Positions 28,068 to 36,159 of a stretch of DNA of 64,000 bases are shown in pieces. Both the position numbers and the translations under genes were made by a program. The notes beneath the pieces are model-generated. The model had not been told where the DNA came from, searched no databases, and saw only the letters and a program-made list of their open reading frames with translations. Position 1 is the stretch's first letter. The number at the start of each line of letters is the position of its first letter. Source of the stretch: Collinsella aerofaciens (GTDB lineage: Bacteria; Actinomycetota; Coriobacteriia; Coriobacteriales; Coriobacteriaceae); NCBI RefSeq assembly GCF_028206795.1, contig NZ_JAQLFJ010000001.1, positions 62,001-126,000 of the forward strand, written 5' to 3'.

Positions 28068-29888
28068 ATGTCCGTTGAGGTCATGAGGTCTGTGATCGAT
28101 GCTGCCGAGGGTCGCGTGCCCGTCGACACGCTGTTTACCAATGCGCAGATTGTCGACGTGTATGGCCAGCGTGTGGCGCCCGGTAGCGTTGCCGTCAAGG
28201 ACGGTGTAATCGTCGGCGTGCTCTACGATGGTCGCGACGATGCCGCTGGCACCTACGAGGCTGCCGAGGTTATCGACTGCCAGGGTCGCTATCTCGCTCC
28301 CGGTTTTATTGACGGGCATCTGCATATCGAGTCTTCGAACATCCGTCCCGCCGAGTATGCTCGCATGGCCGCGACGCGCGGTACCACCACCGCCATTGCC
28401 GACAGCCACGAGATTGCCAATGTTGCCGGTCTCGACGGCTTGCGTTTTATGATTGAGGACGGCCGCCGCGCACCCATCTCCATCAAGTACATGATGCCTT
28501 CGTGCGTGCCCGCGCTGCCCGACGAGCAGGCCGGTGCCGTTATTTCGGCTGCCGATATGCAGGCGTTTTTTGCTGAGCATCCGGGCGATGTCTTTGGTCT
28601 GGGCGAAATGATGAACCTGCCGGGTGTCTTTATGGCCGATCCCGAGACCTGCGCTCGTATCGACGCCGCTAACCAGACGCCGTCCAAGCAGGTTGACGGC
28701 CATGCGCCGCTCGTTGCCGGTAAGGACCTCAACGCCTATGCCGCAGCGGGCATTATCGCCGACCACGAGTCGACGATTCCCGAGGAGGCGCTCGACAAGC
28801 TATCCCGCGGCATGTATGTGATGCTGCGTGAGGGCACGTGCAGCCACGACCTGGCCAATTTGTCCCCGATGCTGCTGGAGAATCCCGCGCGCGCCCGCCG
28901 CTGCTGCTTTGCGACTGACGACCGCGCCCCTTCCGATGCGCTTGCGACCGGCATGATCGACAATGCCTGCCGCGTGGCGATTGAGGCCGGTATCGACCCC
29001 GTGGTCGCTATCTCCATGGCGTCCCTCTCCACGGCCGAGGCGTTTGGCTTGGACCACGGTTGCCGCGACCCGCACGAACTGCGTGGCGCCATCGCCCCGG
29101 GCAAGCGTGCCGACCTGCTGGTACTCAATGACCTGACGTTTGCCACGGCTCCGCATCGCGTATATGCCGCCGGTGCTCTGGTGGCGCAGGACGGCACCTT
29201 TGTGGGCGAGATCGCACCCGAGATGGCCGAGGTTGCGGCCCTTGCCGATGAACTGCGTGCTTCCGTTAAACTGCCGAAGCTATCGCTCGATGTGTTCGAC
29301 TATGCCTTTAAGCCGGGCGAGGCCGTGATCGACGTGGTGCCGGGTAAGGCCATCACGGGTATGGCTCGCCCCGAGAGTGCCGAGGGCCTGCGCCGCATTA
29401 TGCTGATCGAGCGCCACGGCCGCGGCGTGTCGCTGCAGGCCGAGGGCGCCGACGGTGATGGTCCTGCGGGCCTGGGTCTTGTTGGCAAGCACATCGGTCG
29501 CGGCTGGGTGCGCGGCTTTACCATCACGGGCGGTGCCATCGCCTCGACGATCGGCCACGACTCGCACAACGTGTGCGTGGTGGGCGACAGCGCGGCCGAT
29601 ATGATGGCTGCCGTTGAGGCCGTGGGCCAGGGCGGCCACGTGCTGGTGCGCAACGGCGAGGTCGTGGCGCGCATTCCGCTGGCGCTCGGCGGCCTGATGA
29701 GCGAGGGCGCTGCCGAAGACGTTGCGGCGCAGCACGACGACTTTATGGTCAAGGCGCGCGCTATGGGTATTGAGCCGCCGCTCGACCCCATCATGGGCAT
29801 CATCTTCCTGCCCCTGCCGGTCATCCCGACGCTCCGCATCCGCCCCGAGGGCATGTTCGACGTCACCACCTTCACCTACGCCGACTAG
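28068..29888 (+). CDS. ade: Adenine deaminase
   Basis: A 606-residue amidohydrolase converting adenine to hypoxanthine. The metal motif GFIDGHLHIESSN is near residue 80, the GTTTAIADSHEIANV block and GEMMNLPGV near 185 follow, then VDGHAP. Length matches the Ade family. The ATG at 28068 follows AAAGGAG; the long upstream open frame crosses the palindrome and is spurious. It feeds hypoxanthine into the purine catabolism suggested by the first 9 kb. The TAG stop lies inside a repeat. Confidence 0.92.
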   Translation: MSVEVMRSVIDAAEGRVPVDTLFTNAQIVDVYGQRVAPGSVAVKDGVIVGVLYDGRDDAAGTYEAAEVIDCQGRYLAPGFIDGHLHIESSNIRPAEYARMAATRGTTTAIADSHEIANVAGLDGLRFMIEDGRRAPISIKYMMPSCVPALPDEQAGAVISAADMQAFFAEHPGDVFGLGEMMNLPGVFMADPETCARIDAANQTPSKQVDGHAPLVAGKDLNAYAAAGIIADHESTIPEEALDKLSRGMYVMLREGTCSHDLANLSPMLLENPARARRCCFATDDRAPSDALATGMIDNACRVAIEAGIDPVVAISMASLSTAEAFGLDHGCRDPHELRGAIAPGKRADLLVLNDLTFATAPHRVYAAGALVAQDGTFVGEIAPEMAEVAALADELRASVKLPKLSLDVFDYAFKPGEAVIDVVPGKAITGMARPESAEGLRRIMLIERHGRGVSLQAEGADGDGPAGLGLVGKHIGRGWVRGFTITGGAIASTIGHDSHNVCVVGDSAADMMAAVEAVGQGGHVLVRNGEVVARIPLALGGLMSEGAAEDVAAQHDDFMVKARAMGIEPPLDPIMGIIFLPLPVIPTLRIRPEGMFDVTTFTYAD

Positions 29889-29926
29889 TCATTGGGGACG
29901 TTCTTAAACGACTAGTCATTGGGGAC
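29883..29926. repeat. GGGGAC repeat, family C left copy (two tandem units)
   Basis: A 17-bp unit (GACTAGTCATTGGGGAC) occurs at 29883-29899 and again at 29910-29926. The ade stop codon (29886-29888) is part of the first unit. The stretch 29886-29926 recurs inverted at 30960-31000 with one mismatch in 41. Confidence 0.85.
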
Positions 29927-30027
29927 ACTCTTTGACGTGTCGCCTGACGCTGCGACCGTAGGGCCTCTGGCGCGCGTGAGCTATTTGCCAGGTCCTTGTA
30001 ACGTTTGCGTCCGCGGAGTCTTATTTG

Positions 30028-30089
30028 AGCTCCCTTTGGGTACGGTGATTTTGGATATACATCCGATTCCATCAAGCCCGAAGGGAGCT
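30028..30089 (+). promoter_or_regulatory. Long-range stem masking the HAD gene ribosome-binding site
   Basis: AGCTCCCTT (30028-30036) is perfectly complementary to AAGGGAGCT (30081-30089), which contains the Shine-Dalgarno of the gene starting at 30095. The loop is 44 nt. If formed, it would hide the site; control of this kind is inferred, not shown. Confidence 0.45.
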
Positions 30090-30094
30090 TTTCT

Positions 30095-30889
30095 ATGTTT
30101 AAACTGATTGCATCCGATATGGACGGCACGCTGCTTGACGAAAACGGCCAGGTGCCTCCCGAGACCTACGAACTGATTCTGGCGCTACACGAGCATGGCG
30201 TGCATTTCGCCGCATCGTCAGGTCGTCGCTACGATCGCCTGTGCGAGTTCTTTGCGCCCGTTCGCGACAAGATGGACTTTGTCGCCGCTAACGGCGCCCA
30301 GGTCTACGCCGACGGCAAGATGGTAGACCGTGAGGTGTATTCGCACCTGGCGATTCGAAGGCTCGCCCAAGCCGTCAGGACGTTTCCCAATCTGCATCTT
30401 GCGCTCTTTGACCGAACCAAGTCCTTCTTGCTCGATGATGAGTGCAAGTTCGTGCGCGAGGTCGATAAGGACCTTCCCAATGCCGAGCGCATTTGGGAGC
30501 TGCCCGATCCCAGCGTAAATATCATCAAGGCGAGTATCTTTTGCGATGACTGTGCCGTTATGGACAGCGCTTACGTACTGCAGCGCGAACTTGGTCAGCT
30601 CTTTACTTTTGCGCCTTCGGGCAACGCGTGGATTGATGCCATGCAGCCCGGTGTGTCGAAAGCCTCGGGCATCGCGCAGCTTGCGGAGCATTACGGCGTT
30701 GGACGCGACGAGGTCATGGCGTTTGGCGACTCGATGAACGACTACGAGATCATTCGCTTTGTCGGCACAGGCTGCGCGATGGAAAACGCGCGCCCCGCGC
30801 TCAAGGCGGTGGCCGATCGCGTGGTGGGTCGTAACCGCGACCACGCCGTCCAGCAGGAGCTTCGTCGCGTGCTGGAGAGTCTCTCCTAA
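30095..30889 (+). CDS. Cof-type HAD-IIB phosphatase
   Basis: A 264-residue haloacid-dehalogenase-type phosphatase. Motif I is ASDMDGTLL (D8, D10), a type IIB cap fills the middle, and motif IV is FGDSMNDYE near residue 210. These usually dephosphorylate sugar phosphates or cofactors such as FMN/PLP; the substrate is not evident. The gene is enclosed by 41-bp inverted repeats and faces a second HAD gene on the opposite strand. Confidence 0.85.
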   Translation: MFKLIASDMDGTLLDENGQVPPETYELILALHEHGVHFAASSGRRYDRLCEFFAPVRDKMDFVAANGAQVYADGKMVDREVYSHLAIRRLAQAVRTFPNLHLALFDRTKSFLLDDECKFVREVDKDLPNAERIWELPDPSVNIIKASIFCDDCAVMDSAYVLQRELGQLFTFAPSGNAWIDAMQPGVSKASGIAQLAEHYGVGRDEVMAFGDSMNDYEIIRFVGTGCAMENARPALKAVADRVVGRNRDHAVQQELRRVLESLS

Positions 30890-30926
30890 TCCGGCAGATG
30901 GGGACGTTCCTTTTTTGCCGACAGTG

Positions 30927-30965
30927 GGGGACAGTCCTTGCAGCTTTTTCGCGAAGACTGTCCCC
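30927..30965. terminator. GGGGAC hairpin between convergent HAD genes
   Basis: GGGGACAGTC (30927-30936) pairs perfectly with 30956-30965. A T-run is present in the loop (30945-30949) rather than after the stem. Its right side merges into the inverted repeat that begins at 30960. Confidence 0.5.
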
Positions 30966-31000
30966 AACGACTAGTCGTTTAAGAACGTCCCCAATGACTA
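30960..31000. repeat. GGGGAC repeat, family C right copy (inverted)
   Basis: Reverse complement of 29886-29926 with a single mismatch over 41 bp. The stop codon of the minus-strand HAD gene (30998-31000) is its terminal triplet, mirroring how the left copy contains the ade stop. Confidence 0.85.
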
Positions 31001-31840
31001 GGCGAGGGCGGCCATGATGGTGCGGGCGACGCCGTCGTGGTCGTTGTCGTATTCGGTGATGGCGTCGGCGGCGTCGCGGTCCTCGGGCTCGGCGTTGATC
31101 ATGGCCATGCCGTGGCCCGCTGCCTGCAGCATGGGAATGTCGTTGATGTTGTCGCCGAACGCCCAGGCGTTGGCGAGACGCTCGCCCAGATGCTCACATA
31201 GCCACGTGAGGGCCGTTCCCTTGGTGGCGCCCTTACCCATGACCTCGATATTCATGGTGTAAGAACGCGTGACCTCAATGCCTTCGAGCGTGTCGAGCGC
31301 CGCCGCGATGGCGTCGCGATCGGCCGGGTTGTGCCAGTACATGGCGATGCGTTCGAGCGTCTCGACCTCGTCGATCTTGCTGTCGATATCCATGTCGATC
31401 GGTGTTCGTGTGCGCTTAAGCGAAGCCGCGATGTGGGGGTCGCCGCCGCAGAATTCGTCCAGGCGCGCGTAGAGCGAGCGGGGGAGGAAGCACTGCCCGT
31501 CCGCGAAGATATCGAAGGTCACATCGTGGCCGGCTGCAATGCTATGGACGCGGTGGGCGATGGCGCGGTCGAGCGGTCGGCTCAAAATGCGCGTGGCACG
31601 CGAGGCATCGGCAGGCACAACGTCGTCGAGCTGCCAGACGCTGGCACCGTTGGCGCAGACCGCGTAGTGTACGGCGGGGTGGGCGAGGATGGGCTCAAAG
31701 ATGCCCGACAGCGGACGCCCCGTGCAGGGCACAAACTCAATCCCACGTCGAGCGAGTTCGTCGAGCATTGCCCAGGTGGCGTCGCTCATCTGCTTATCAC
31801 TCGTCAGCAGCGTTCCATCCATATCGGAAAACACAATCAT
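30998..31840 (-). CDS. Cof-type HAD-IIB phosphatase
   Basis: A 280-residue HAD phosphatase: MIVFSDMDGTLL (D6, D8), a IIB cap, and FGDNINDIP near residue 230. The ATG at 31840 has GAAAGGA 8-9 nt upstream; an in-frame TTG at 31849 would overlap that site. It is only loosely similar to the neighbour at 30095, so the pair is not a recent duplication. Substrate unknown. Confidence 0.85.
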   Translation of the reverse strand: MIVFSDMDGTLLTSDKQMSDATWAMLDELARRGIEFVPCTGRPLSGIFEPILAHPAVHYAVCANGASVWQLDDVVPADASRATRILSRPLDRAIAHRVHSIAAGHDVTFDIFADGQCFLPRSLYARLDEFCGGDPHIAASLKRTRTPIDMDIDSKIDEVETLERIAMYWHNPADRDAIAAALDTLEGIEVTRSYTMNIEVMGKGATKGTALTWLCEHLGERLANAWAFGDNINDIPMLQAAGHGMAMINAEPEDRDAADAITEYDNDHDGVARTIMAALA

Positions 31841-31864
31841 TCGCTGCAATCCTTTCTACTGGCA

Positions 31865-31903
31865 TAAAAAGCGTGGCCGAGGGCGGTGATGCCCTGGCCA
31901 CGC
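31865..31903 (-). terminator. Terminator of citrate synthase gene (minus strand)
   Basis: GCGTGGCC (31871-31878) pairs with 31896-31903 and GGGC (31881-31884) with 31891-31894. On the minus strand a five-T run (31865-31869) follows. Confidence 0.85.
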
Positions 31904-31927
31904 TCGGGTTCTATAACGGTCTGCGTC

Positions 31928-33346
31928 CTAACGATCGGCGAGCGGCTTGTACTCCAGCGGCTCGATAACCGGGCGATACGCGGGACGGATGATGCGGTGC
32001 GCGCAGAAGAGCTCTTCCATGCGGTGCGCCGACCAGCCGGCCATGCGGGCGACGGCGAACAGCGGCGTAAAGAGCGTCTCGGGCACGCCGAGCATTTTGT
32101 AGATAAAGCCCGTGTACAGGTCGATGTTGGCGCAGATGGGCTTGGTCATGCCGTGATCGCGCATCACTTGCGGGGCCAGGCGCTCGATGCGCTCGATGAG
32201 CGCGAACTCCTCGCCCAGGTCCTTCTTGGCGGCAAGCGTGCGCGCGTAACGACGGCACACCTCGGCACGCGGGTCGCTCAGCGTGTAGACGGCGTGGCCC
32301 ATACCGTAGATGAGACCCGTGCCGTCGAAGGCCTGCTTGTCGAGGATCTTGCCCAGGTAGGCTGCGACCTCGTCCTCGTCCTCCCAATTGGAGACATGCG
32401 CACGGATGTCCTCGTGCATGGACACGACCTTGGCGTTGGCGCCGCCGTGGCGCGGGCCCTTGAGCGAGCCGATAGCCGCGGCGTAGGCGGAATACGGGTC
32501 GGTGGCCGAGGAGGACAGCACACGGCAGGCGAAGGTGGAGTTGTTGCCGCCGCCGTGCTCGGCATGCAGCATAAGCATCACGTCGAGCAGCATGGCCTCG
32601 TCGCGGGTGAATGCCATGCCGCCGCGCAACACCTGCAGGATGGTCTCGGCGGTGGAGAGGCCGGGTGTGGGGTGCGGTACATGAACCTCGGAGCCGCGGC
32701 GCTTGGCGACCGAGGCCATATGCGCGAAGGCGGCGATGCGGGGGAGACGGGCGAGCATGGAGATGGCGACGTCGATTTCGTGCTCGGGTGTAATGACGTC
32801 GGGCTCGGCGTCGAAGGCGTAGAGCAGCAGCACGGCGCGCTGAAGCACATTCATGATGCTCGACGACACCGTGGTCATGGGGAACTCGCGGACGTATTCG
32901 TCGCTCAGGTGCCTAAAAGCACCCAGGCGCTCGCAAAAGCCGTCGAGCTCTTCCTTGTTGGGCAGCGAACCCGTGATAAGCAGATAGGCGACTTCCTCGT
33001 AGCCGTAGCGGTTCTCGGCCTGGGCGTTGTTGACCAGATCCTCGATGCTGTAGCCACGAAGCGTGAGCTTGCCCTGATCGGGCACGACTTTGCCGTCGAC
33101 CTTGTTGTAGCCGTGCACGTCCGAGATGCGGGTAAGGCCCGCGACCACGCCCGAGCCGTCGGCATTGCGCAGGCCGCGCTTGACGTTGTGCTCTACGAAC
33201 AGGTCCTCGTCGTACGGGGCGGTCGGCAGGCCGTGGTAGAGGTTTTCGCTTTCGGGCGAAATCTGACGGCTCGCCTCGTAATCCAGAACCAGGCGGCTCA
33301 GGTGATCGTCGAAGCGGTAGTAGATTTTCTTGGCGTCGTAGGCCAT
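31928..33346 (-). CDS. gltA: Citrate synthase
   Basis: A 472-residue citrate synthase. Active-site stretches AEHGGGNNSTF and YGMGHAVYTLSDPRA provide the two catalytic histidines, and AVARMAGWSAHRMEE lies near the end. Condenses oxaloacetate and acetyl-CoA. AGAGGAG precedes the ATG. No other tricarboxylic acid cycle genes adjoin it; in an anaerobe it likely feeds the oxidative branch toward 2-oxoglutarate and glutamate. Confidence 0.93.
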   Translation of the reverse strand: MAYDAKKIYYRFDDHLSRLVLDYEASRQISPESENLYHGLPTAPYDEDLFVEHNVKRGLRNADGSGVVAGLTRISDVHGYNKVDGKVVPDQGKLTLRGYSIEDLVNNAQAENRYGYEEVAYLLITGSLPNKEELDGFCERLGAFRHLSDEYVREFPMTTVSSSIMNVLQRAVLLLYAFDAEPDVITPEHEIDVAISMLARLPRIAAFAHMASVAKRRGSEVHVPHPTPGLSTAETILQVLRGGMAFTRDEAMLLDVMLMLHAEHGGGNNSTFACRVLSSSATDPYSAYAAAIGSLKGPRHGGANAKVVSMHEDIRAHVSNWEDEDEVAAYLGKILDKQAFDGTGLIYGMGHAVYTLSDPRAEVCRRYARTLAAKKDLGEEFALIERIERLAPQVMRDHGMTKPICANIDLYTGFIYKMLGVPETLFTPLFAVARMAGWSAHRMEELFCAHRIIRPAYRPVIEPLEYKPLADR

Positions 33347-33423
33347 GCGCGCTCCTCTCCGGTCCGCTTTGGGGCCGCGCGCTTGGACGATATGACGTCA
33401 AGCTGCCCCGAGCGGCTTGTTCG

Positions 33424-33711
33424 CTACAGGCGGTACATAAAGTTAAAGACGTCCTCGCGCTGGATGGACACGTTGACGCCCGAAAGCTCGCCGGCCTCGG
33501 CCAGCGCCTTCTGCAGCTCGGCGAAGTCGAGCTTGGACTCGGCGGTGTCGGCCAGCATGGTCATGGTGAAGATGTCCTCGATAATGGACTGCGTAATGTC
33601 GCGGATGTCGACGTTGGCCTCGCCCAGGACACGGGTGACGCCGGCGACGATGCCGGGGCGGTTCTTGCCAAGGACGGTGATGACGATACGGGAGGACGAG
33701 ATCTCGGCCAT
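33424..33711 (-). CDS. ACT-domain protein (UPF0237 type)
   Basis: A 95-residue single ACT domain: VITVLGKNRPGIVAGVTRVL at the N-terminus, then NVDIRDITQSI. Such free-standing ACT proteins are found across Gram-positives and archaea and probably sense an amino acid; no enzyme domain is attached. AAAGGG precedes the ATG. It lies 77 bp upstream of gltA on the same strand. A TACAAT on the minus strand at 33774-33779 is a possible -10. Confidence 0.85.
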   Translation of the reverse strand: MAEISSSRIVITVLGKNRPGIVAGVTRVLGEANVDIRDITQSIIEDIFTMTMLADTAESKLDFAELQKALAEAGELSGVNVSIQREDVFNFMYRL

Positions 33712-33892
33712 GGGAAACCCTTTCGCGTGGTTGCGGCGCGCGCGGGGCGCTCCGCTACGGTACAGTGTTCATCATTGTACCTGTCTGGCGCAAAAAAGGC
33801 GCGCTCGCTGCGGCGTTACATGCCTGCAACATGAGCGTAAGGGGGAAGGCCGCACGGGGAAGAGCCGTCTGGCGCGTGTCCGGCTCGTGTTG

Positions 33893-33956
33893 GGTTGATT
33901 TCCGATCTCAGCCGAACACATTGAGCGGACAGGCCGTTCCCGCAGTCAGCCGAACG
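33893..33956. repeat. Left direct repeat (attL-like)
   Basis: 64 bp, starting GGTTGATTTCCGATCTCAGC and ending GCCGAACG, with two mismatches to the copy at 41522-41585. TCAGCCGAAC occurs twice inside it. It is not a tRNA fragment. From 33957 to 34107 only GC-rich hairpins (for example 34022-34040) are seen, and 33712-33892 holds the ACT promoter and nothing else I recognise. Confidence 0.8.
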
Positions 33957-34107
33957 CCTCCGACGGCTGATTCCGAACTGGAAGCGGAGGGCATCCCCGC
34001 CCTTCGGTAGGGGATACCGCTCCGCGGCGCATGCCGCGGGCGGCGCCCCTATCGGACCACCGTGACCTCAGTTGGGATGGGCCCAGCACTGCTGCGTACT
34101 CGGTGAG

Positions 34108-34833
34108 CTAGAGCCAACTGTTCGTCTTCACGTCGCGTATGGCGATATTTCGGTCGTCCGGCTCGGTGATGCCGTAGCCGAACGCCTGGAGCGTCTCGAT
34201 GGACTCCTGGATCCTCTGTTGGAACATGGGACCCGGATCGACCCTCGGCCCGAGGTGCCCGCGCCAAAGGCACGGCGTGGCGCGCAGCATGTTATGGATT
34301 TTGGAGATGGGCTCGATGTCGGCGTAGACGTTGAGCGTCGCCATGGCGTCCTTGTGGCCGAGGATCGATTGGAGCGCCTTGATATCGCCGCCTTGGCGGA
34401 TCCACTGCGTTGCGAACGTGTGGCGAAGGCCGTGGAACGTGATCAGCTCGTCGTTGGTGCCCATGAGGCCGTTGGTCTCCGAGAACGTCTTGAACGCCCT
34501 GCGGATATAGCTTGTCGTCGCGAAGGTCGCGCCCGGCTCCGACAGGATGTAGCAGTCCCCGATCTCGACCGCCCCGGTAAGGCCGCGCAAGCGCAGCTTT
34601 CCGCAGTCGATCTCGTGGGTCTCCTTCAGGAAGGGGAGTAGGCCGACCGGGTCGATGGGGATACCCCTGGCGTCATGGGTCTTGGTGTCCTTGATGAACG
34701 AACCCATTCCCTTCGCGTACGCCACCGAGTGTCTGATCGAGATCAGGCCCGTCTCGAAATCCACATCGCACCACCGAAGGCCGCAGACCTCGCCGATTCG
34801 CATCCCCGTGTGCAGGGCGAGTACGACCGCCCT
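34108..34833 (-). pseudogene. 5'-truncated tyrosine integrase
   Basis: The catalytic domain of a phage/ICE-type tyrosine recombinase: LHTGMRIGEVCGLRWCDV (first arginine), HGLRHTFA (HxxR), ILGHKD (histidine) and LNVYAD (nucleophilic tyrosine). The N-terminal arm- and core-binding domains are missing. Reading back from the ATG at 34803, conserved sequence continues (RAVVLALHTG) and ends abruptly at a TAG, which is the stop codon of the adjacent XRE gene in the same frame. No ribosome-binding site precedes 34803. Most likely a remnant left by a deletion that joined the two genes. Confidence 0.8.
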
Positions 34834-35085
34834 CTAATCCTCGGCGGACCAATCGAGTCCGAACTCCTTTCGGGCATCCTCTTCGCTCATGACTTCGAGA
34901 AGGTCTCCGGGTTGGCAACGAAGGGCGAGGCATAGTTGCTCGAGTGTGTTGAAGCGAATGCCGCGAATATGCCCTTTTTTAATACGGGACAGGTTCACGG
35001 GCGTGGTTCCAATCCTTTCGGCAAGTTCGTTCGAGGAAATCTTTCGCTCGGCCATGATCTTGTCGAGGCGAACAATTACGGGCAT
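34834..35085 (-). CDS. XRE-family (YozG-like) transcriptional regulator
   Basis: An 83-residue Cro/C1-type helix-turn-helix protein: KISSNELAERIGTTPVNLSR is the helix pair, ending LCLALRCQPGDLLEV. Proteins of this type commonly follow a DUF2975 membrane protein, exactly as here (9-bp gap). It is a candidate regulator of the divergent peptide module. The stop abuts the integrase remnant in frame; the last residues (after LLEVMSEED) could therefore be recent. Confidence 0.85.
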   Translation of the reverse strand: MPVIVRLDKIMAERKISSNELAERIGTTPVNLSRIKKGHIRGIRFNTLEQLCLALRCQPGDLLEVMSEEDARKEFGLDWSAED

Positions 35086-35094
35086 GGCGTTTCC

Positions 35095-35607
35095 TTACGC
35101 AATCTCGTCGGAGTCGAGGTACAGCTCTCGGGCGTACAAGAAGAGCTGGGAAAGCATGAACAGGACGATGCCGAGAACCAGAGAGGTCCAATCGAATGAT
35201 GAAGCGATCTCTTGGGCGCCGACGGCCCCCTCGCCGCCAAACATCGAAACGGAGGTTTTGAGTGAGCCGGCGTAGAGGCTGGTGGCAGCTTGAACAACGA
35301 AGAGAATGCCGAGCACCTTCAAGCATGTCGCAGACCCTTTCTTGAAGGGGTCTCCGCTCTTGATCGTCCACACGAGAACGGCGCTGAGGATGGTCGTAGC
35401 GATACCGATGACGGCAGGGACCAATGTCGAGATCGCAAGGGCTGGATACGCGGGGGAGTCTGCAATTACAGGGTTGTCGAGCACTTCGATTGCTGGCTTT
35501 AAGGAGAACGCCACTTGTGCGATGGCGGTGGCGCAAAGGGTCGCAGAGGCTATCGCACATGCGATGCGGAAGGAATAAAGCCGGGGAGTGCGATTGTCGG
35601 AACTCAT
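35095..35607 (-). CDS. DUF2975-like membrane protein
   Basis: A 170-residue protein with four hydrophobic segments (about residues 15-35, 55-80, 95-115 and 140-160) and a C-terminal LFLYARELYLDSDEIA, which resembles the end of DUF2975 proteins. It is paired with the XRE gene downstream, as these families usually are. GGAGG precedes the ATG. A sensory or anti-regulator role is inferred from the pairing only. Confidence 0.7.
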   Translation of the reverse strand: MSSDNRTPRLYSFRIACAIASATLCATAIAQVAFSLKPAIEVLDNPVIADSPAYPALAISTLVPAVIGIATTILSAVLVWTIKSGDPFKKGSATCLKVLGILFVVQAATSLYAGSLKTSVSMFGGEGAVGAQEIASSFDWTSLVLGIVLFMLSQLFLYARELYLDSDEIA

Positions 35608-35644
35608 AATAACCTCCGAAGAATTTAAAAAACTCAGGTTACTT

Positions 35645-35679
35645 TTTAACAGTTTATGTTAAATTGACTTTGCTGGCAA
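35645..35679 (-). promoter_or_regulatory. Promoter of DUF2975-XRE with palindromic operator candidate
   Basis: On the minus strand, TTGCCA (35679-35674), a 17-bp spacer and TAAACT (35656-35651) form a promoter. A perfect palindrome TTTAACA-N5-TGTTAAA (35645-35663) covers its -10. The site lies between the XRE operon and the divergent peptide gene, so it is a natural XRE binding-site candidate. Confidence 0.5.
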
Positions 35680-35727
35680 GTAATCACAGCATGCTGCAAC
35701 CGAAACCCCTCTAGATTGGAGAGGATT

Positions 35728-36090
35728 ATGTTCAGTACTGTTAAGTCGTGTAAGCTCTTGGTTTTCCTCGGCCTCGCTCTTTGTCTGTTGCTGCCGGGAG
35801 CCCCCGCTTTTGCGGATACCCCGATGCCTCCTTCCCAGGAGAGCAGCCAGTGTGCCCTCGTTGAGCCCCTCGGGTATACGGACGACGTCGTCGATACCTA
35901 CTGGAGCTACAGCTGTCCTCGCGGCGTAAGCGGGCACAGCATCTCGATGTTCAACATCTCTTACAAGACGATCTCCTACCGAAATGGCTATCGCCGATCC
36001 GCGCATCATAGGGAATCCCGCCTCGCTGCAATGTGCTCCTGTGGTGTTCTTGGCACAACTGATAAATGGCAATTTGTCTATAGCACCTAA
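35728..36090 (+). CDS. Secreted small peptide, bacteriocin-like precursor 1
   Basis: A 120-residue protein with a clear Sec signal peptide: a basic start (STVKSCK), hydrophobic core LLVFLGLALCLLLPG and an AFA cleavage site before DTPMPP (about residue 30). The ~90-residue mature part contains ALVEPLGY, several cysteines and YRNGYRRSAHHRES, and ends WQFVYST. It shares the VEP..Y and NGY/NKGY landmarks with the peptide at 41098. The signal peptide and following ABC genes recall lactococcin-972-type bacteriocin loci, but this is a resemblance, not an identification. GGAGAGG precedes the ATG. Confidence 0.7.
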   Translation: MFSTVKSCKLLVFLGLALCLLLPGAPAFADTPMPPSQESSQCALVEPLGYTDDVVDTYWSYSCPRGVSGHSISMFNISYKTISYRNGYRRSAHHRESRLAAMCSCGVLGTTDKWQFVYST

Positions 36091-36103
36091 TAGATGCGAG
36101 GAA

Positions 36104-36126
36104 GGGCCGAGCATTTTGTTCGGCCC
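36104..36126 (+). terminator. Hairpin between peptide and ABC permease genes
   Basis: GGGCCGA (36104-36110) pairs with 36120-36126 around a 9-nt loop. No T-run follows. It is placed where partial termination would favour peptide over transporter expression. Confidence 0.45.
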
Positions 36127-36159
36127 CTCTGTTCCGACTGGATGAGGTTAAGGTTGGCG

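Noticed and set aside
33893..33956. tRNA fragment as the attachment site
   Set aside because: The 64-bp repeat does not fold as or match any tRNA end; the two tRNAs of the window are at 61.7-61.9 kb.
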